DNA from: Litoribacillus peritrichatus
GTDB lineage: Bacteria > Pseudomonadota > Gammaproteobacteria > Pseudomonadales > Litoribrevibacteraceae
Assembly (NCBI RefSeq): GCF_039537985.1
Contig: NZ_BAABBN010000007.1
Span: forward strand, 62,001-126,000
DNA length: 64,000 nt
Direction of reading: 5' to 3'
The notes beneath the pieces were generated by a model. It made no database searches. It saw only the letters and a list, made by a program, of their open reading frames with translations, and was not told the origin of the DNA. Shown here in pieces: positions 15,154 through 24,509 of this stretch. The first letter of the stretch is position 1, and every line of letters begins with the position of its first letter. The position numbers were made by a program, and so were the translations under genes.

Positions 15154-16611
15154 TTATACCGCTGTTGTTTCTGTTTGCTGGGGCGCAGCTGCTTTTTCGA
15201 TGTCAGCTTTGGTCTCTGTGTTGATGTCTGCTTTGGTGGCTGCTTGATCCGTCGGTTTGGCGGCTGAGGACTGATTGGCAAAATTCATCGCCAGTTGTTT
15301 ACGGTTCACTTTGCCGTTGGCCAAACGTTCAACCTGTTCAACTTGAATGAGTTGTTGAGGCAATTGATAGGGGGCCAGGCGGTCAGTACACCATTGACGA
15401 ATAGACGTTGGTTCGACTTGGGTGTCGGCAGAATACTGGAGACAAACGCGTTGGCCGGCGTAAGGGTCTTCCATTTTGAATACTACGGCGTCCTTGATTT
15501 CAGGCATGGCCAGAATGACGTCTTCCACTTCCTGCGGGTAGACATTCAGTCCGGCGACGATGATGGTGTCATCCATGCGGGATAAAAACGAAAGCATGTT
15601 GGCGTTGGTAGCCTCGTCATGATGGAAGTGACCAAGATCCTGAGTATGGATTTGATGGCCTCGCTGGGTAGTGACAATAATTTCTGCCGGATTGTCAGCA
15701 TCGTCGCCCGCGATCACTTTCAAATGGGGCAGGGGAATGCCCACGTCCACAGCGGATGTCATGTTCGGGTTCACCGCAATGCAGCCCGCTTCAGAACAGC
15801 CGTATTGTTGGAAGAAGTGGTCGATGCGCGGTGCCAGTTGTTCAAAGCGTTGTTTTGGCATGATGGTGCCGGAAGTCATTGCGGCGTGAATGTTCTGGTC
15901 TTTCGGCAGCAAACGAATCAGGCCGTGCAGCATGGTCGGTGAGGTGTACAGCAGCGGTTGTTTGCTGTTAAGCACTCGCTTTGCCAAATACTTGGGGTTG
16001 ATGTTGGTAATCACGATGGGCTCAAGACCTCGCGCTAAAGCCACTAATACCCCGCATATCAGCCCATAAGAGTGAGTGACCGGGCAGGCGATGATCGGCG
16101 TCATGGCATTGGGTAAGGTGAATGCTGAGCAATAGCTTTGGACTTCTTCCTCGATGGTGGCCCAGCTGCGTTCAATGCATTTTGGATCACCGGTGGTGCC
16201 TGAGCTCATCTGAATGAGAACGCCTTCTGAATCACTCTCTTCTAAATCACAGCCTTCTGATGGAGAGGCCGGTTTGTCCAGTGGAATGATGTTGGAGATT
16301 TCTTTGAAATGAAGCTGGTCACAACCCGCTTTGGTGGCCAGTCGCTTGGCGGCTTCCAGTGGGGTACTGGGGTGAATGGGCATCACCGAGCCACCTTGTT
16401 CTTTGATGAACAGGCACAGGGCCAGCCACTGGGCTGCGTCTTCCAGGCAAACCGCCAGGCGTTTGGTGCTTGCCAGTGCTTCCGAGCGTTTGAATTCCAG
16501 ATGCCTTTGAGCAACGTAATCTTCGGTATAGTGATCGTCATTAATGTAAAACATAGTGTTTCCGAATGCTTTTCCTGGTGTTTCGTTCATTGAAATCGTA
16601 ATGCAGTGCAT
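15154..16611 (-). CDS. asbC: 3,4-dihydroxybenzoate-AMP ligase (AsbC)
   Basis: Activates 3,4-dihydroxybenzoate with ATP and loads it on the carrier domain of the neighbouring fusion protein. The 485-residue protein is an ANL-family adenylating enzyme, with the AMP-binding loop 'MSSGTTGDPK' (about 134-143), 'HHDEATNANMLSFLSRMDDTI' and 'GLNVYPQEVEDVI' near the hinge, and a C-terminal 'LANGKVNRKQL' holding the catalytic Lys. The last 30 or so residues are a low-complexity Ala, Thr, Lys and Glu tail not typical of AsbC. ATG 16611 has GAGG very close upstream; ATG 16590 is an alternative start. It is the third gene of the asb operon. Confidence 0.88.
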   Translation of the reverse strand: MHCITISMNETPGKAFGNTMFYINDDHYTEDYVAQRHLEFKRSEALASTKRLAVCLEDAAQWLALCLFIKEQGGSVMPIHPSTPLEAAKRLATKAGCDQLHFKEISNIIPLDKPASPSEGCDLEESDSEGVLIQMSSGTTGDPKCIERSWATIEEEVQSYCSAFTLPNAMTPIIACPVTHSYGLICGVLVALARGLEPIVITNINPKYLAKRVLNSKQPLLYTSPTMLHGLIRLLPKDQNIHAAMTSGTIMPKQRFEQLAPRIDHFFQQYGCSEAGCIAVNPNMTSAVDVGIPLPHLKVIAGDDADNPAEIIVTTQRGHQIHTQDLGHFHHDEATNANMLSFLSRMDDTIIVAGLNVYPQEVEDVILAMPEIKDAVVFKMEDPYAGQRVCLQYSADTQVEPTSIRQWCTDRLAPYQLPQQLIQVEQVERLANGKVNRKQLAMNFANQSSAAKPTDQAATKADINTETKADIEKAAAPQQTETTAV

Positions 16612-16664
16612 GACCTCTTAACTGCCCGAGTTTCAGCCTGGGGTGTTAACAAGGTTTTCGATGT

Positions 16665-18524
16665 TTAAGCACTGAGACACGGTTCCGCTGGATGGTTGAA
16701 TTCCTTTTTATGGATCGCCGGTATTGAATGATGGACTGAGTAACGCAACGGGTTCGGGATCGTATGATGGAACTCAGCGGCACGTTGCCCACTCAGTTTT
16801 TTCTTAATCAGTGATTCGGTTTGGATGTGTGGCGCATCCAGAGGAATCGCCGCTATACGCTCCGGTGCGGTGTGGCCTTCTTGTGCGTAAGCGGTGAGTT
16901 GCGCATCCACAATGTGCCAAAACTCGGCTTCAGCAAACCCGTGTGCTTCGCTCAATAAATGACTGACTTCGGTGAGGTTAAACACAAACAGGGTATCGAC
17001 CACCAGTTCCCGGAGAGCTTCCACCGAGTCCATCCAAAAATACTGGTTGTCTGGTGCCGGTTGGCCAGCGTCGGTGGTGTAATTGGGGTGCAGTTGGCCA
17101 AAATCCGGAGCCAGCGTCGGTTGGGCAAGGTAGTCTTTTTGGTATTCCAGGCTTTCGTGGAAATCACGTAAGACCACTTTTTCAGGCCAGCCCTCCTTGT
17201 GTAACAACACCATGTTTTGGCCGTGGGCTTCCAGCCCGATGCCGTGGTGTACTAACAGGTGCCACACCGGAATAACTGCCACGTCGATCAAGCGGCGAAC
17301 CCAGGCCTCAATGCCGTATTGTTTGAGCCAAGGGTCAACAAAGGTTTTGCCGTCTTGCTCTTTGGTCATCAATGCCGGAAAAGGGATGGCGGATAAGGTT
17401 TCCGGTGTTTCGTGGGTCAGGCTTTTGCGGAAGATGACCGCCAGTTGGCCTTCAATGTTGGCGGACCAATCCGGGTCGGATACCAGCGCACTGGCTTTGT
17501 GTTCATCCAATACGATCCCTGCATACTCATCCAGTAAGCCCAGACGCTGGTCGCTTTGAATAAAGCTGTCTTTGGCAATCAGAGTGTTCAGCCATTGGCT
17601 GATCACAGGGGCGGTGCATACCGAATGCGGCTCGATGGTTCTTAATGAAGAGGTGTTCACCATGTTCATCGGCAGTTTAATATTGGGTTTCTCCGGGTGA
17701 GTCACGTTAACCAAAGAGCGCACAGAAATCGTGGCCTGGTAAAAATCACCCGCTGCACCCAGGTGAATAATCTTTTCTTTTTCGATGAGTTCGCCCAGCA
17801 ACGTTTGACCAATCGATTGCCATTGCCAAGGATGAATGGGCATGAAACTGAAGCGATCGGATTGGTTGGAGGTCTTCGCCACTTCATACAACAACCGTTG
17901 TTCGAGTTCGATTAAGGTTGCCGCGCCCAGCTCGGTCAGCCAGAAATCCCGGTTGGTTTGAGGCAGCGCCTGTTGTAATAAATTTTGATCAATGGCCAAC
18001 CAGTGAAGCTGAAAAGGATTGCCCGTTTCCGGCCCGTAACGGGCGTGATCTTCAATGCTGAATCCGGTTCTGGCTTTAAAACAAGGGTGGTAAGGGTGGC
18101 CTTCGTCCAAAGCCGATTCCAGCTCAAGATAAGACAGTGCTCTTCTGGAAGATCGCTTGACCAAGTGCTGTAAATTCCACTGGCAGAGTTTTATGGTTTG
18201 TTGCAGCTCGTTACTGAGCTTTTGTTTCATCGCATCGTGGGTGGGCAAATCTGCGACCAATTGTTGCAGCGTTGCTTCGTTTTTTTGCGTGTCTTGTTGG
18301 TAGTAAATGCTACCGGTTTCGAGGCGGATACGGCCGAAGCTGGCAACGCGGCCTTGCGCCTGATACAAGGTCCGGTTCATCACAAACCGGAAGGTGCCGT
18401 GTTCGAATTGGTAATCAATCACTTGCTCGAATAAGAGCGCTTCCACCAACTGACGACAGACTCGCTGCTCGAAAGCGTCTGGCTGCGCTGCTGTGATGTT
18501 CAGGTCTGTATTATGCGGTTTCAA
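16665..18524 (-). CDS. asbB: NIS siderophore synthetase AsbB (IucA/IucC family)
   Basis: An ATP-dependent NRPS-independent siderophore (NIS) synthetase that condenses spermidine or its dihydroxybenzoyl derivative with a citrate intermediate to complete petrobactin. The 619-residue length and motifs fit the family: 'HPCFKARTGFSIEDHARYGPE' (about 140-160), 'FMPIHPWQWQ', 'SVRSLVNVTHPEKPNIKLPMNMVNTSSLRTI' and 'GIGLEAHGQNMVLLHKEGWPEKVVLRDFHESL' near residues 425-460. It overlaps the end of asbA by 14 bases. The name AsbB, rather than AsbA, follows the operon order of Bacillus; the two paralogues could be exchanged. Confidence 0.88.
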   Translation of the reverse strand: MKPHNTDLNITAAQPDAFEQRVCRQLVEALLFEQVIDYQFEHGTFRFVMNRTLYQAQGRVASFGRIRLETGSIYYQQDTQKNEATLQQLVADLPTHDAMKQKLSNELQQTIKLCQWNLQHLVKRSSRRALSYLELESALDEGHPYHPCFKARTGFSIEDHARYGPETGNPFQLHWLAIDQNLLQQALPQTNRDFWLTELGAATLIELEQRLLYEVAKTSNQSDRFSFMPIHPWQWQSIGQTLLGELIEKEKIIHLGAAGDFYQATISVRSLVNVTHPEKPNIKLPMNMVNTSSLRTIEPHSVCTAPVISQWLNTLIAKDSFIQSDQRLGLLDEYAGIVLDEHKASALVSDPDWSANIEGQLAVIFRKSLTHETPETLSAIPFPALMTKEQDGKTFVDPWLKQYGIEAWVRRLIDVAVIPVWHLLVHHGIGLEAHGQNMVLLHKEGWPEKVVLRDFHESLEYQKDYLAQPTLAPDFGQLHPNYTTDAGQPAPDNQYFWMDSVEALRELVVDTLFVFNLTEVSHLLSEAHGFAEAEFWHIVDAQLTAYAQEGHTAPERIAAIPLDAPHIQTESLIKKKLSGQRAAEFHHTIPNPLRYSVHHSIPAIHKKEFNHPAEPCLSA

Positions 18525-20376
18525 GGCAGGCCTCCCGTGTTATGGGGGCCGTGGTGTCTATCACCGGCGCCGGAATAAAGCCTATTAATGGATTACGAAT
18601 GCGGGTATAGACGGCCAGTTCAAGCTCCGCCTGAAGTTCATCAACGTCATCAATACGTGTCAGCAGGTTGCCTTTACAGGGGATTTCCCGGCGATTCAGC
18701 ATCGATTGAATCAGGGAAATACCAACGCCAGTCAGCTTGAATTGCAGTTGCTGTAATTTCTGGCTGGTGACTTTCAGTAGCTGGTCTTCACTGACCAGAC
18801 CGTCGATGCCAAACCGGTTAATGAGTGAAAACAGTTGGTTCACCACCAGATAGTAGGTGAAACGGTCACAAATCATGGCATCGGTGTAGAACAGGTCTTC
18901 GGTGAATTGCACTTTGGGTTCAAGGGCAATGAGGGGCTGGCGGTGACTTTCGGACAGATAAAACCCTTGATTGTCCCGGTAATAATATTGGCTTGGATAA
19001 CCGTCGGTGATATCGAGCAGGCTGTTTTGCTGGTGGGCTTCCAGTGCAATGCCATGTTGGTCGTATAAGCGAATGGCCGGCTCAATGGCGCAGTCCCAAT
19101 AGTGGTCAAACCAATCTAAACTGACGGCCTCGGTGGAACGTTGTTCGTCGTGAGCCAATCGTTGAATTAAGCTGGCCAGCCGGGACGACGTTTGTTCGTC
19201 AATCGGGCTTTGGGTGATCGCCGCGATGGAGTGAACACTTCGCTCTGTGGACGGGTCATTTTGATTAATTTTGAACGGATTATCCCGGATGATGACTTCA
19301 AAACCGGTTTCTTCTACGTTGGGCAGTTCCAGTGAAATGTAGGCCGGGTCGTTGATGGTTTGGAATTTCGGATAACGCTTGGAAAATTCGGTCAGTCGGA
19401 ACAGGTTCGCCACCACAACGCCGGCTTCCAGCTCATGATGCATATTAATGCGAAGCGAGTTAGTGACTTTGACCGGAATCGACAGCTTGAACATCTGATC
19501 ACTGTCTTCACTGTATACCGTTCTGACCGAAGAGGTCGGTGTATAAAGCGGGCCAAGCGGGCCTATGTCTGAAAGCAGGTTTTCTTCCATTAGCTTCAGA
19601 ATGTAATCCTGATGGAGCAACCATTGGGCTTGCAGCGGGTGAACCGGAATTAATACTTGTTGATCTGTTAGTTCGGGGGCCGCTTCATGCAGGTTGTCTA
19701 ATACGATACTTTCGGCACTTTGTTCCAAGATGGATCGTTGCTTCACCAGCGAACGGTCGGCCGCAAAATAATGCAACTGAAACTGACCGCATAACTCAGG
19801 CGCGTAATCCTGATGTTGCCATTCATGAATGCCCTGACGACTTTTGGGTGTCGGATGTAACCAGTGACCGAACAACAACGACTGCTCAGAGTCGATGAAG
19901 CGCTGGCTGTTCAGTGAGTCATCGTCGGCGCGGGTTTCCAGGTAACGGGTCATCACCTGGTGGCTTTCAATCATGCGGGCCATTAATTCCAACTGGTTGG
20001 TTTTTAAGGCTTCCTGTTGGCGGCTTTGTTGACCCCGGTATTGGGTGCCACCGTAGATTTCATTGACCAGCAGCATTAGTGCCGAGAAGTATTCCACCGA
20101 CTGCCAGTGAAGTTGATGGGTTTGCTGTTGATAGACGCGGGTTAATGTATGGCGACCCACCAAAGACCGGTATCCGACGCCTACGGCTAAGGTGATTTGT
20201 TGAGAAGGAAGCTGTACTTCAATGACATGGGCTTCGCCTTCGTTGAAGGAAAGCCCGGTGAGGTTGGACCAATTCTGTGCTGAATGCCAAACGCCTGAAT
20301 CCACTTCGCGGAGATAACAGTTCATGAACGCCTGAAAAGAAGCGTTGTCAGCAATTTGCTGTGCAGACCGATTCAT
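18511..20376 (-). CDS. asbA: NIS siderophore synthetase AsbA (IucA/IucC family)
   Basis: Joins citrate and spermidine in the first step of petrobactin assembly. The 621-residue protein carries the family blocks: 'GHWLHPTPKSRQGIHEW', 'LIPVHPLQAQWLL', 'TSSVRTVYSEDSDQMFKLSIPVKVTNSLR' (about 285-315) and 'GIALEAHQQNSLLDITDGYP' with 'YYRDNQGFYLS' (about 455-490). AGGAA lies just before ATG 20376. It is the first gene of asbA-asbB-asbC-asbDE-asbF, all on the minus strand. A strong Fur box (20598-20616) about 220 bases upstream indicates induction under iron limitation. The co-located spermidine genes at 30.5-36.4 kb can provide the substrate. The A/B naming is by operon order. Confidence 0.88.
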   Translation of the reverse strand: MNRSAQQIADNASFQAFMNCYLREVDSGVWHSAQNWSNLTGLSFNEGEAHVIEVQLPSQQITLAVGVGYRSLVGRHTLTRVYQQQTHQLHWQSVEYFSALMLLVNEIYGGTQYRGQQSRQQEALKTNQLELMARMIESHQVMTRYLETRADDDSLNSQRFIDSEQSLLFGHWLHPTPKSRQGIHEWQHQDYAPELCGQFQLHYFAADRSLVKQRSILEQSAESIVLDNLHEAAPELTDQQVLIPVHPLQAQWLLHQDYILKLMEENLLSDIGPLGPLYTPTSSVRTVYSEDSDQMFKLSIPVKVTNSLRINMHHELEAGVVVANLFRLTEFSKRYPKFQTINDPAYISLELPNVEETGFEVIIRDNPFKINQNDPSTERSVHSIAAITQSPIDEQTSSRLASLIQRLAHDEQRSTEAVSLDWFDHYWDCAIEPAIRLYDQHGIALEAHQQNSLLDITDGYPSQYYYRDNQGFYLSESHRQPLIALEPKVQFTEDLFYTDAMICDRFTYYLVVNQLFSLINRFGIDGLVSEDQLLKVTSQKLQQLQFKLTGVGISLIQSMLNRREIPCKGNLLTRIDDVDELQAELELAVYTRIRNPLIGFIPAPVIDTTAPITREACLETA

Positions 20377-20597
20377 ACCATTCCTATTTATAATTTGCCC
20401 TGTGCGCCCGAAGCACTAAACCACCGTTCAACCGAGTACAACATCAGTGCATGCGCTTTTATGTCGACCGAGTGACATGCAAAGGCGGTAACGAGCACGC
20501 TGACGAATTTATGTCTTGCCTGCTCATTTACTGAATTTCGGTTTTTCAGGTGTTTTGGTACGGAGGATGCTATTTATAATATGGATTGGATCTTAAT

Positions 20598-20616
20598 GAG
20601 AATGGTTATCACTATC
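20598..20616 (-). promoter_or_regulatory. Fur box of the asb operon
   Basis: GAGAATGGTTATCACTATC matches the 19-base Fur consensus GATAATGATAATCATTATC at 15 positions by hand alignment. It lies in the 305-base gap between the MATE gene and asbA, in the right place to control asbA. Nothing else was recognised in the gap. Confidence 0.8.
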
Positions 20617-20681
20617 AATCTAATTTACATTTGTTACTTAAAAAAGTTAACGGCTTCCGAATGTTCATTTACGGAATGCAC

Positions 20682-22043
20682 TCACTTCTGTTTGGCTTGT
20701 TGAACTAACTTGGTCGGGCGGTTGTATATGCAAAGCGCCACTGCCAGAAAGAAGGTCAGCCACTCAGCCAAGGGCAGAGCCATCAGGAAAGGTTGTTCGG
20801 GGAAAAACATGTAAAAAGCGGTCAGTAAACCTGCGGGCAGAAACAAGCTGCGAGACAGTGCCACAGCTGTGGAAGGAATCGGTTGGTGCATGGCCGTCAG
20901 GTAGCAGGACAATAGGACATTGACGCCATTGACCAGAAACAACGGCCAGATGACCGTAATTAAACCCGAGGAAATGCTGGCCACGTGTTTTGCTTCTTCG
21001 TCCAGAAACAGCTGAATAATGGCATCCTGCCAGAACAATAAAATGCTGATCAGCACCAAACCAATGGCTGACACAGACACGATGGACGTCAGAAAAAATT
21101 GTCGGATGCGCACACTGTTCTTGGCACCGAAGTTTTGGCTGACCAGCAAATGCAGGGCATCGGCCACACCGTAAGATAACATCAGGCTCAGAAAAATTAA
21201 GAAGTTAACGACGGTAAAGGCCGCAACGCCGTCGACGCCCAGGCGGGAGATCAACAACCAGTTCAATAGAAAGATGATCAGGCCGCCGGAAATTTCATTT
21301 ACGAACTCGGATAAGCCATTAAACGAGGCTTTTGCCATTTCTAACCAGTTGGTTTGCTGAATGGAAAAGCTGAGCGTCTTGTCCGGGCTTAAAAAGTAGC
21401 GTAACAAGATCAGCAGCTGAATAATTTGGGCTATGCCAGTGGCATATGCCGCGCCTTTTAGACCCATATCCAGATAACCGATGAAAAGTGCATCAAGGGC
21501 AATGTTGATTAATGCCCCTGTCACCAATGCGATGGTCGCGATGACGGGGTGGCCATCGGCTCGGACAAAGTAATAAAGCACCATGGTGATCAGCTGGATA
21601 ATCAGCACAAAGGTAATGATTTGGAAATAATCGGCCATCAAAGGATAGAGGTCTTCGGGTGCCCCCAGAGCCCAATACAAATAATCATCGAACACAAACC
21701 CCAATACCGCAGCAATGGATGAAAAGGCAAATGTGGTGATCAATGATTTACTAAAAATCGAAGATGCGGCGGCGACGTTATTCTCACCAATGTAGGTTCC
21801 CGCGCGTACTGAACCGCCGATGGCGATCATTAAGGCGATACCAAACAATAACGTGAAATAGGGGATCAACAGGGTAATTGAAGCCAGGGCATCGGAACCC
21901 ACGAAGTTACCTACGAAAGCACCGTCAACCAGGTTGGCGGTGGTGATGGCCACTAAACCAATGATGGAAGGCACGACGTAATAAAAAAAAGTAGGAATGA
22001 TGGAACCACTCAAGACAGGGTTGGTTTTGGCTTTATCATTCAT
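20682..22043 (-). CDS. MATE-family efflux transporter, probable siderophore exporter
   Basis: The 453-residue protein has about twelve hydrophobic helices in two similar halves, as in MATE drug/sodium antiporters; 'NLVDGAFVGNFVGSDALASITLLIPY' near the start and 'NIALDALFIGYLDMGLKGAAYATGIAQ' in the first half are typical MatE segments. It lies in the inner membrane. The position directly upstream of asbA on the same strand suggests export of petrobactin or a precursor, a task filled by MFS or MATE proteins in other siderophore systems. A weak Fur-like sequence lies about 70 bases upstream (22112-22126). The substrate is inferred from context only. Confidence 0.85.
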   Translation of the reverse strand: MNDKAKTNPVLSGSIIPTFFYYVVPSIIGLVAITTANLVDGAFVGNFVGSDALASITLLIPYFTLLFGIALMIAIGGSVRAGTYIGENNVAAASSIFSKSLITTFAFSSIAAVLGFVFDDYLYWALGAPEDLYPLMADYFQIITFVLIIQLITMVLYYFVRADGHPVIATIALVTGALINIALDALFIGYLDMGLKGAAYATGIAQIIQLLILLRYFLSPDKTLSFSIQQTNWLEMAKASFNGLSEFVNEISGGLIIFLLNWLLISRLGVDGVAAFTVVNFLIFLSLMLSYGVADALHLLVSQNFGAKNSVRIRQFFLTSIVSVSAIGLVLISILLFWQDAIIQLFLDEEAKHVASISSGLITVIWPLFLVNGVNVLLSCYLTAMHQPIPSTAVALSRSLFLPAGLLTAFYMFFPEQPFLMALPLAEWLTFFLAVALCIYNRPTKLVQQAKQK

Positions 22044-22111
22044 AAAGGTGTGTTTCCGGGCTGGTTTGGGGAACAGAAAGCGGGGATAGTAGCCGTTGCT
22101 GTTTTCTCAAT

Positions 22112-22126
22112 CAATAATCATTTACA
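22112..22126 (-). promoter_or_regulatory. Weak candidate Fur box before the MATE gene
   Basis: Read on the minus strand, TGTAAATGATTATTG matches the 7-1-7 Fur consensus TGATAAT-N-ATTATCA at 10 of 14 positions. It lies in the divergent region between the MATE gene and the response regulator gene and could serve either. Confidence 0.35.
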
Positions 22127-22288
22127 TTTGTGACAGATTCTTGGTTGCTTGTCCGAAAATGGTAATAACATTATTATATTGTTTGAAAACAACAATCATT
22201 CGTATTAACTTGTGCCCGTCTGAGAGTTTATTCTGACTTTTTTTGACATCGTACACCTATAGAAATAACCCATTTAAAAGGCTTTCAC

Positions 22289-22987
22289 ATGACCACCCTG
22301 GAATCTGCTCGCATATTAATCATAGAAGACGACACGACGTTAAATGATCAGCTGGCGGATTTATTGCGGGGCCGTGGTTTTAATATCTCCCAATGTAAAG
22401 ACGGCGAGCAAGGGTTGATGGCTGCCATCAGCGAAAGATTCGACCTGATTTTGCTGGACGTATTATTACCAACGATGGACGGCTTTTCGGTATTAAAGAA
22501 TTTGCGTAAATCCCGTCAAACACCGGTCATGATGCTCACCGCCTGCGGAGCCGAAGAAGAGCGGATTAAAGGTTACAGAAGGGGAGCAGACGATTATTTA
22601 CCTAAACCCTTTAACTTTACTGAATTAGGATTGCGCATCGATGCGCTATTGCGCCGCTCTTTCGGCTTAGCGGATCGCCGTAATCAATCTGCTGAGATGG
22701 TGGTTGATGGTTTGCAACTGAATCGACAAAAACAAACAGTAACGTTTGAGGGGCAGCCTATCACGCTGACCCCGATTCAGTTTAAATTGCTGTGGGTGTT
22801 GGTGGATAGCCAGAACGATGTGTTAACCAAACCGTATCTGTATCAGTTGGTGCTGGAACGAGAGTTCAGTAAATACGACCGTAGCCTGGATATGCATCTG
22901 AGCCGGGTACGGCGTAAATTGATCGATGCTGGTATGGCGGCGGATCGGTTATCCACTGTTCATGGCAAAGGTTATTGCTTTGCATGA
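22289..22987 (+). CDS. OmpR/PhoB-family response regulator
   Basis: The 232-residue protein has a receiver domain with the acidic pocket (EDD at 13-15), phosphoacceptor Asp57 in 'ILLDVLLP', and Lys in 'DYLPKPF'. A C-terminal winged-helix DNA-binding domain (about 135-230) follows, with 'LTPIQFKLLWVLV' and 'RSLDMHLSRVRRKL'. It starts 245 bases from, and divergent to, the MATE exporter, and is coupled to the histidine kinase gene by an ATGA overlap. Location between the siderophore export and import genes suggests control of iron uptake or response to envelope or metal stress; similar pairs (for example PfeR/PfeS) sense a siderophore. Target genes unknown. Confidence 0.93.
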   Translation: MTTLESARILIIEDDTTLNDQLADLLRGRGFNISQCKDGEQGLMAAISERFDLILLDVLLPTMDGFSVLKNLRKSRQTPVMMLTACGAEEERIKGYRRGADDYLPKPFNFTELGLRIDALLRRSFGLADRRNQSAEMVVDGLQLNRQKQTVTFEGQPITLTPIQFKLLWVLVDSQNDVLTKPYLYQLVLEREFSKYDRSLDMHLSRVRRKLIDAGMAADRLSTVHGKGYCFA

Positions 22988-24387
22988 ATAAGCGGTTGCT
23001 TTGGAAGCTTTGCTATACCATTGCCGCAGGCACTGTTTTGTTGTTCTGGGCCATTGATATTCTGACTCAGCGTACTGAACAACGAATGAGTTTTATTGCT
23101 GAAGAGTATCAGCAAGAACTGGTGGCGCTGGGGGCAGAAGCCGAGCGGATATACACCGAGGAAGATGAAGCCGCACTTGCGACGTGGCTGGAAAACCTGC
23201 AGGCAAGAGAACAGACCTGGGCGGCGGTGGTGACTTCCCGGATTACGCCGTTGGCCAACGGGCAATTGTCCGATCAGTTTGTAGAAGGGTTTCGTTTGGG
23301 TCGCAGTGTTAAGTGGAAAATTCATCTCTATTTCAAAGAAAACCCCATCATGGATGTGACCTTTTCCGATGGAAATACGCACTTCCTGATTCGATTACCT
23401 CAGCGGATGCGACCGGGTGAATATCTGCAATACACCCAAAACCTGCTGCAATTCGGCTTGCCTTTGGTGTTGTTGATCTTTATGAGTGTTGTCCTTTACC
23501 GACATGTGATGATGCCATTAAGGCAGCTTGAAAAGGCCACGCGTCAGTTCAGTGAAGGCCAATATGATGTTCGGGTTAAATCCTGTCTGGGCAGTCGCAA
23601 CGATGAACTGGCTGCGCTGGCCGAAACCTTTGACCGCATGGCCGCTCGCACCGGAAAACTGATTATCACTCAGCGCCAACTGATTGCCGACCTTTCCCAT
23701 GAATTAAGAACGCCGTTGGCCAGAATTGATATGGCGGTGGATTGTTTGGAACACGATATTAAGCCGGAAGAATCAATACAGCGCTTAAAGCGTGAATCGG
23801 AAAATATGCGCGGTTTGGTGGATGATACTTTGACGTTGGCCTGGCTTGAAAATGAAAAGCCCAAGCTCAATGAAGAAGAGGTGGATTTGGTTGAGCTGCT
23901 TGAAATCATCACCGAAGATGCGCGTTTTGAATACCCGGATCGCGAACTTCATACCGCCTTCCCATCGCAAGCGGTGCTTTCTCACAGCAGTCACAGAGCG
24001 TTGGGGCAGGCCTTTGAAAATATCATTCGCAATGCTCTAAGGTACACCCCGGAAGGAGGCTCGGTGATGGTTACGATTGAAGAAGCTGAGCGCGGACTTA
24101 TCGTTAAAGTACTGGATGAAGGCCCCGGCGTTCCTGAAGAATACATCTGTGACATTTTTAATCCGTTTTTCCGTGTTGAAAAATCCCGCATGGATGTGGC
24201 CACCAAAGACATTCGTACTTCGGGTGCGTGTTCGGATGTAGGCGTCTCGACCAAACAAACCTGGAAAGGTGGCTGTGGTCTTGGGCTGGCACTTGCCAGG
24301 CGACAACTGGAAGCCGTTGGAGGCCATATTCAGGCTAGGAACCAACCTGACGCCGGCTTGGAAATGCGAGTCACTTTGCCTGCCTGA
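22984..24387 (+). CDS. Sensor histidine kinase partner of the OmpR-type regulator
   Basis: The start is ATG 22984, whose ATGA overlaps the regulator's stop; 467 residues. It has two membrane segments (about 8-24 and 155-177) bounding a periplasmic sensor of about 130 residues, then HAMP, a phosphoacceptor motif 'DLSHELRTPLARID' (His near 240), N-box 'ENIIRNALRYTP', G1 'DEGPGVP' and G2 'GGCGLGLALA'. Between the F box 'FFRVEKS' and G2 there is an extra stretch of about 24 residues containing two Cys-free turns and one Cys (around 403-428), longer than in most kinases of this type. The TonB receptor gene follows 122 bases later. The signal is unknown; iron or siderophore is a reasonable guess from context. 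Confidence 0.92.
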   Translation: MNKRLLWKLCYTIAAGTVLLFWAIDILTQRTEQRMSFIAEEYQQELVALGAEAERIYTEEDEAALATWLENLQAREQTWAAVVTSRITPLANGQLSDQFVEGFRLGRSVKWKIHLYFKENPIMDVTFSDGNTHFLIRLPQRMRPGEYLQYTQNLLQFGLPLVLLIFMSVVLYRHVMMPLRQLEKATRQFSEGQYDVRVKSCLGSRNDELAALAETFDRMAARTGKLIITQRQLIADLSHELRTPLARIDMAVDCLEHDIKPEESIQRLKRESENMRGLVDDTLTLAWLENEKPKLNEEEVDLVELLEIITEDARFEYPDRELHTAFPSQAVLSHSSHRALGQAFENIIRNALRYTPEGGSVMVTIEEAERGLIVKVLDEGPGVPEEYICDIFNPFFRVEKSRMDVATKDIRTSGACSDVGVSTKQTWKGGCGLGLALARRQLEAVGGHIQARNQPDAGLEMRVTLPA

Positions 24388-24480
24388 GTGCTGCGAGGTT
24401 TGCGCTGCATCAGTACCTAATGGTAACAGTTGTAAAAATGGTTCACATTTCAGTCAAATTATCGATAATTCCTCGCAATT

Positions 24481-24499
24481 GATAATTATTATCATTAAC
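24481..24499 (+). promoter_or_regulatory. Fur box of the TonB receptor gene
   Basis: GATAATTATTATCATTAAC matches the Fur consensus at 16 of 19 positions. It ends 10 bases before ATG 24510, immediately next to the ribosome-binding site (ACGAGG, 24498-24503), so bound Fur would block the start region. Confidence 0.85.
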
Positions 24500-24509
24500 G
24501 AGGTATGAT

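Noticed and set aside
22163..22176. TAATAA-CA-TTATTA palindrome in the regulator promoter region as an operator
   Set aside because: It is AT-only and short, so it can arise by chance in this AT-rich gap; no second copy was seen.
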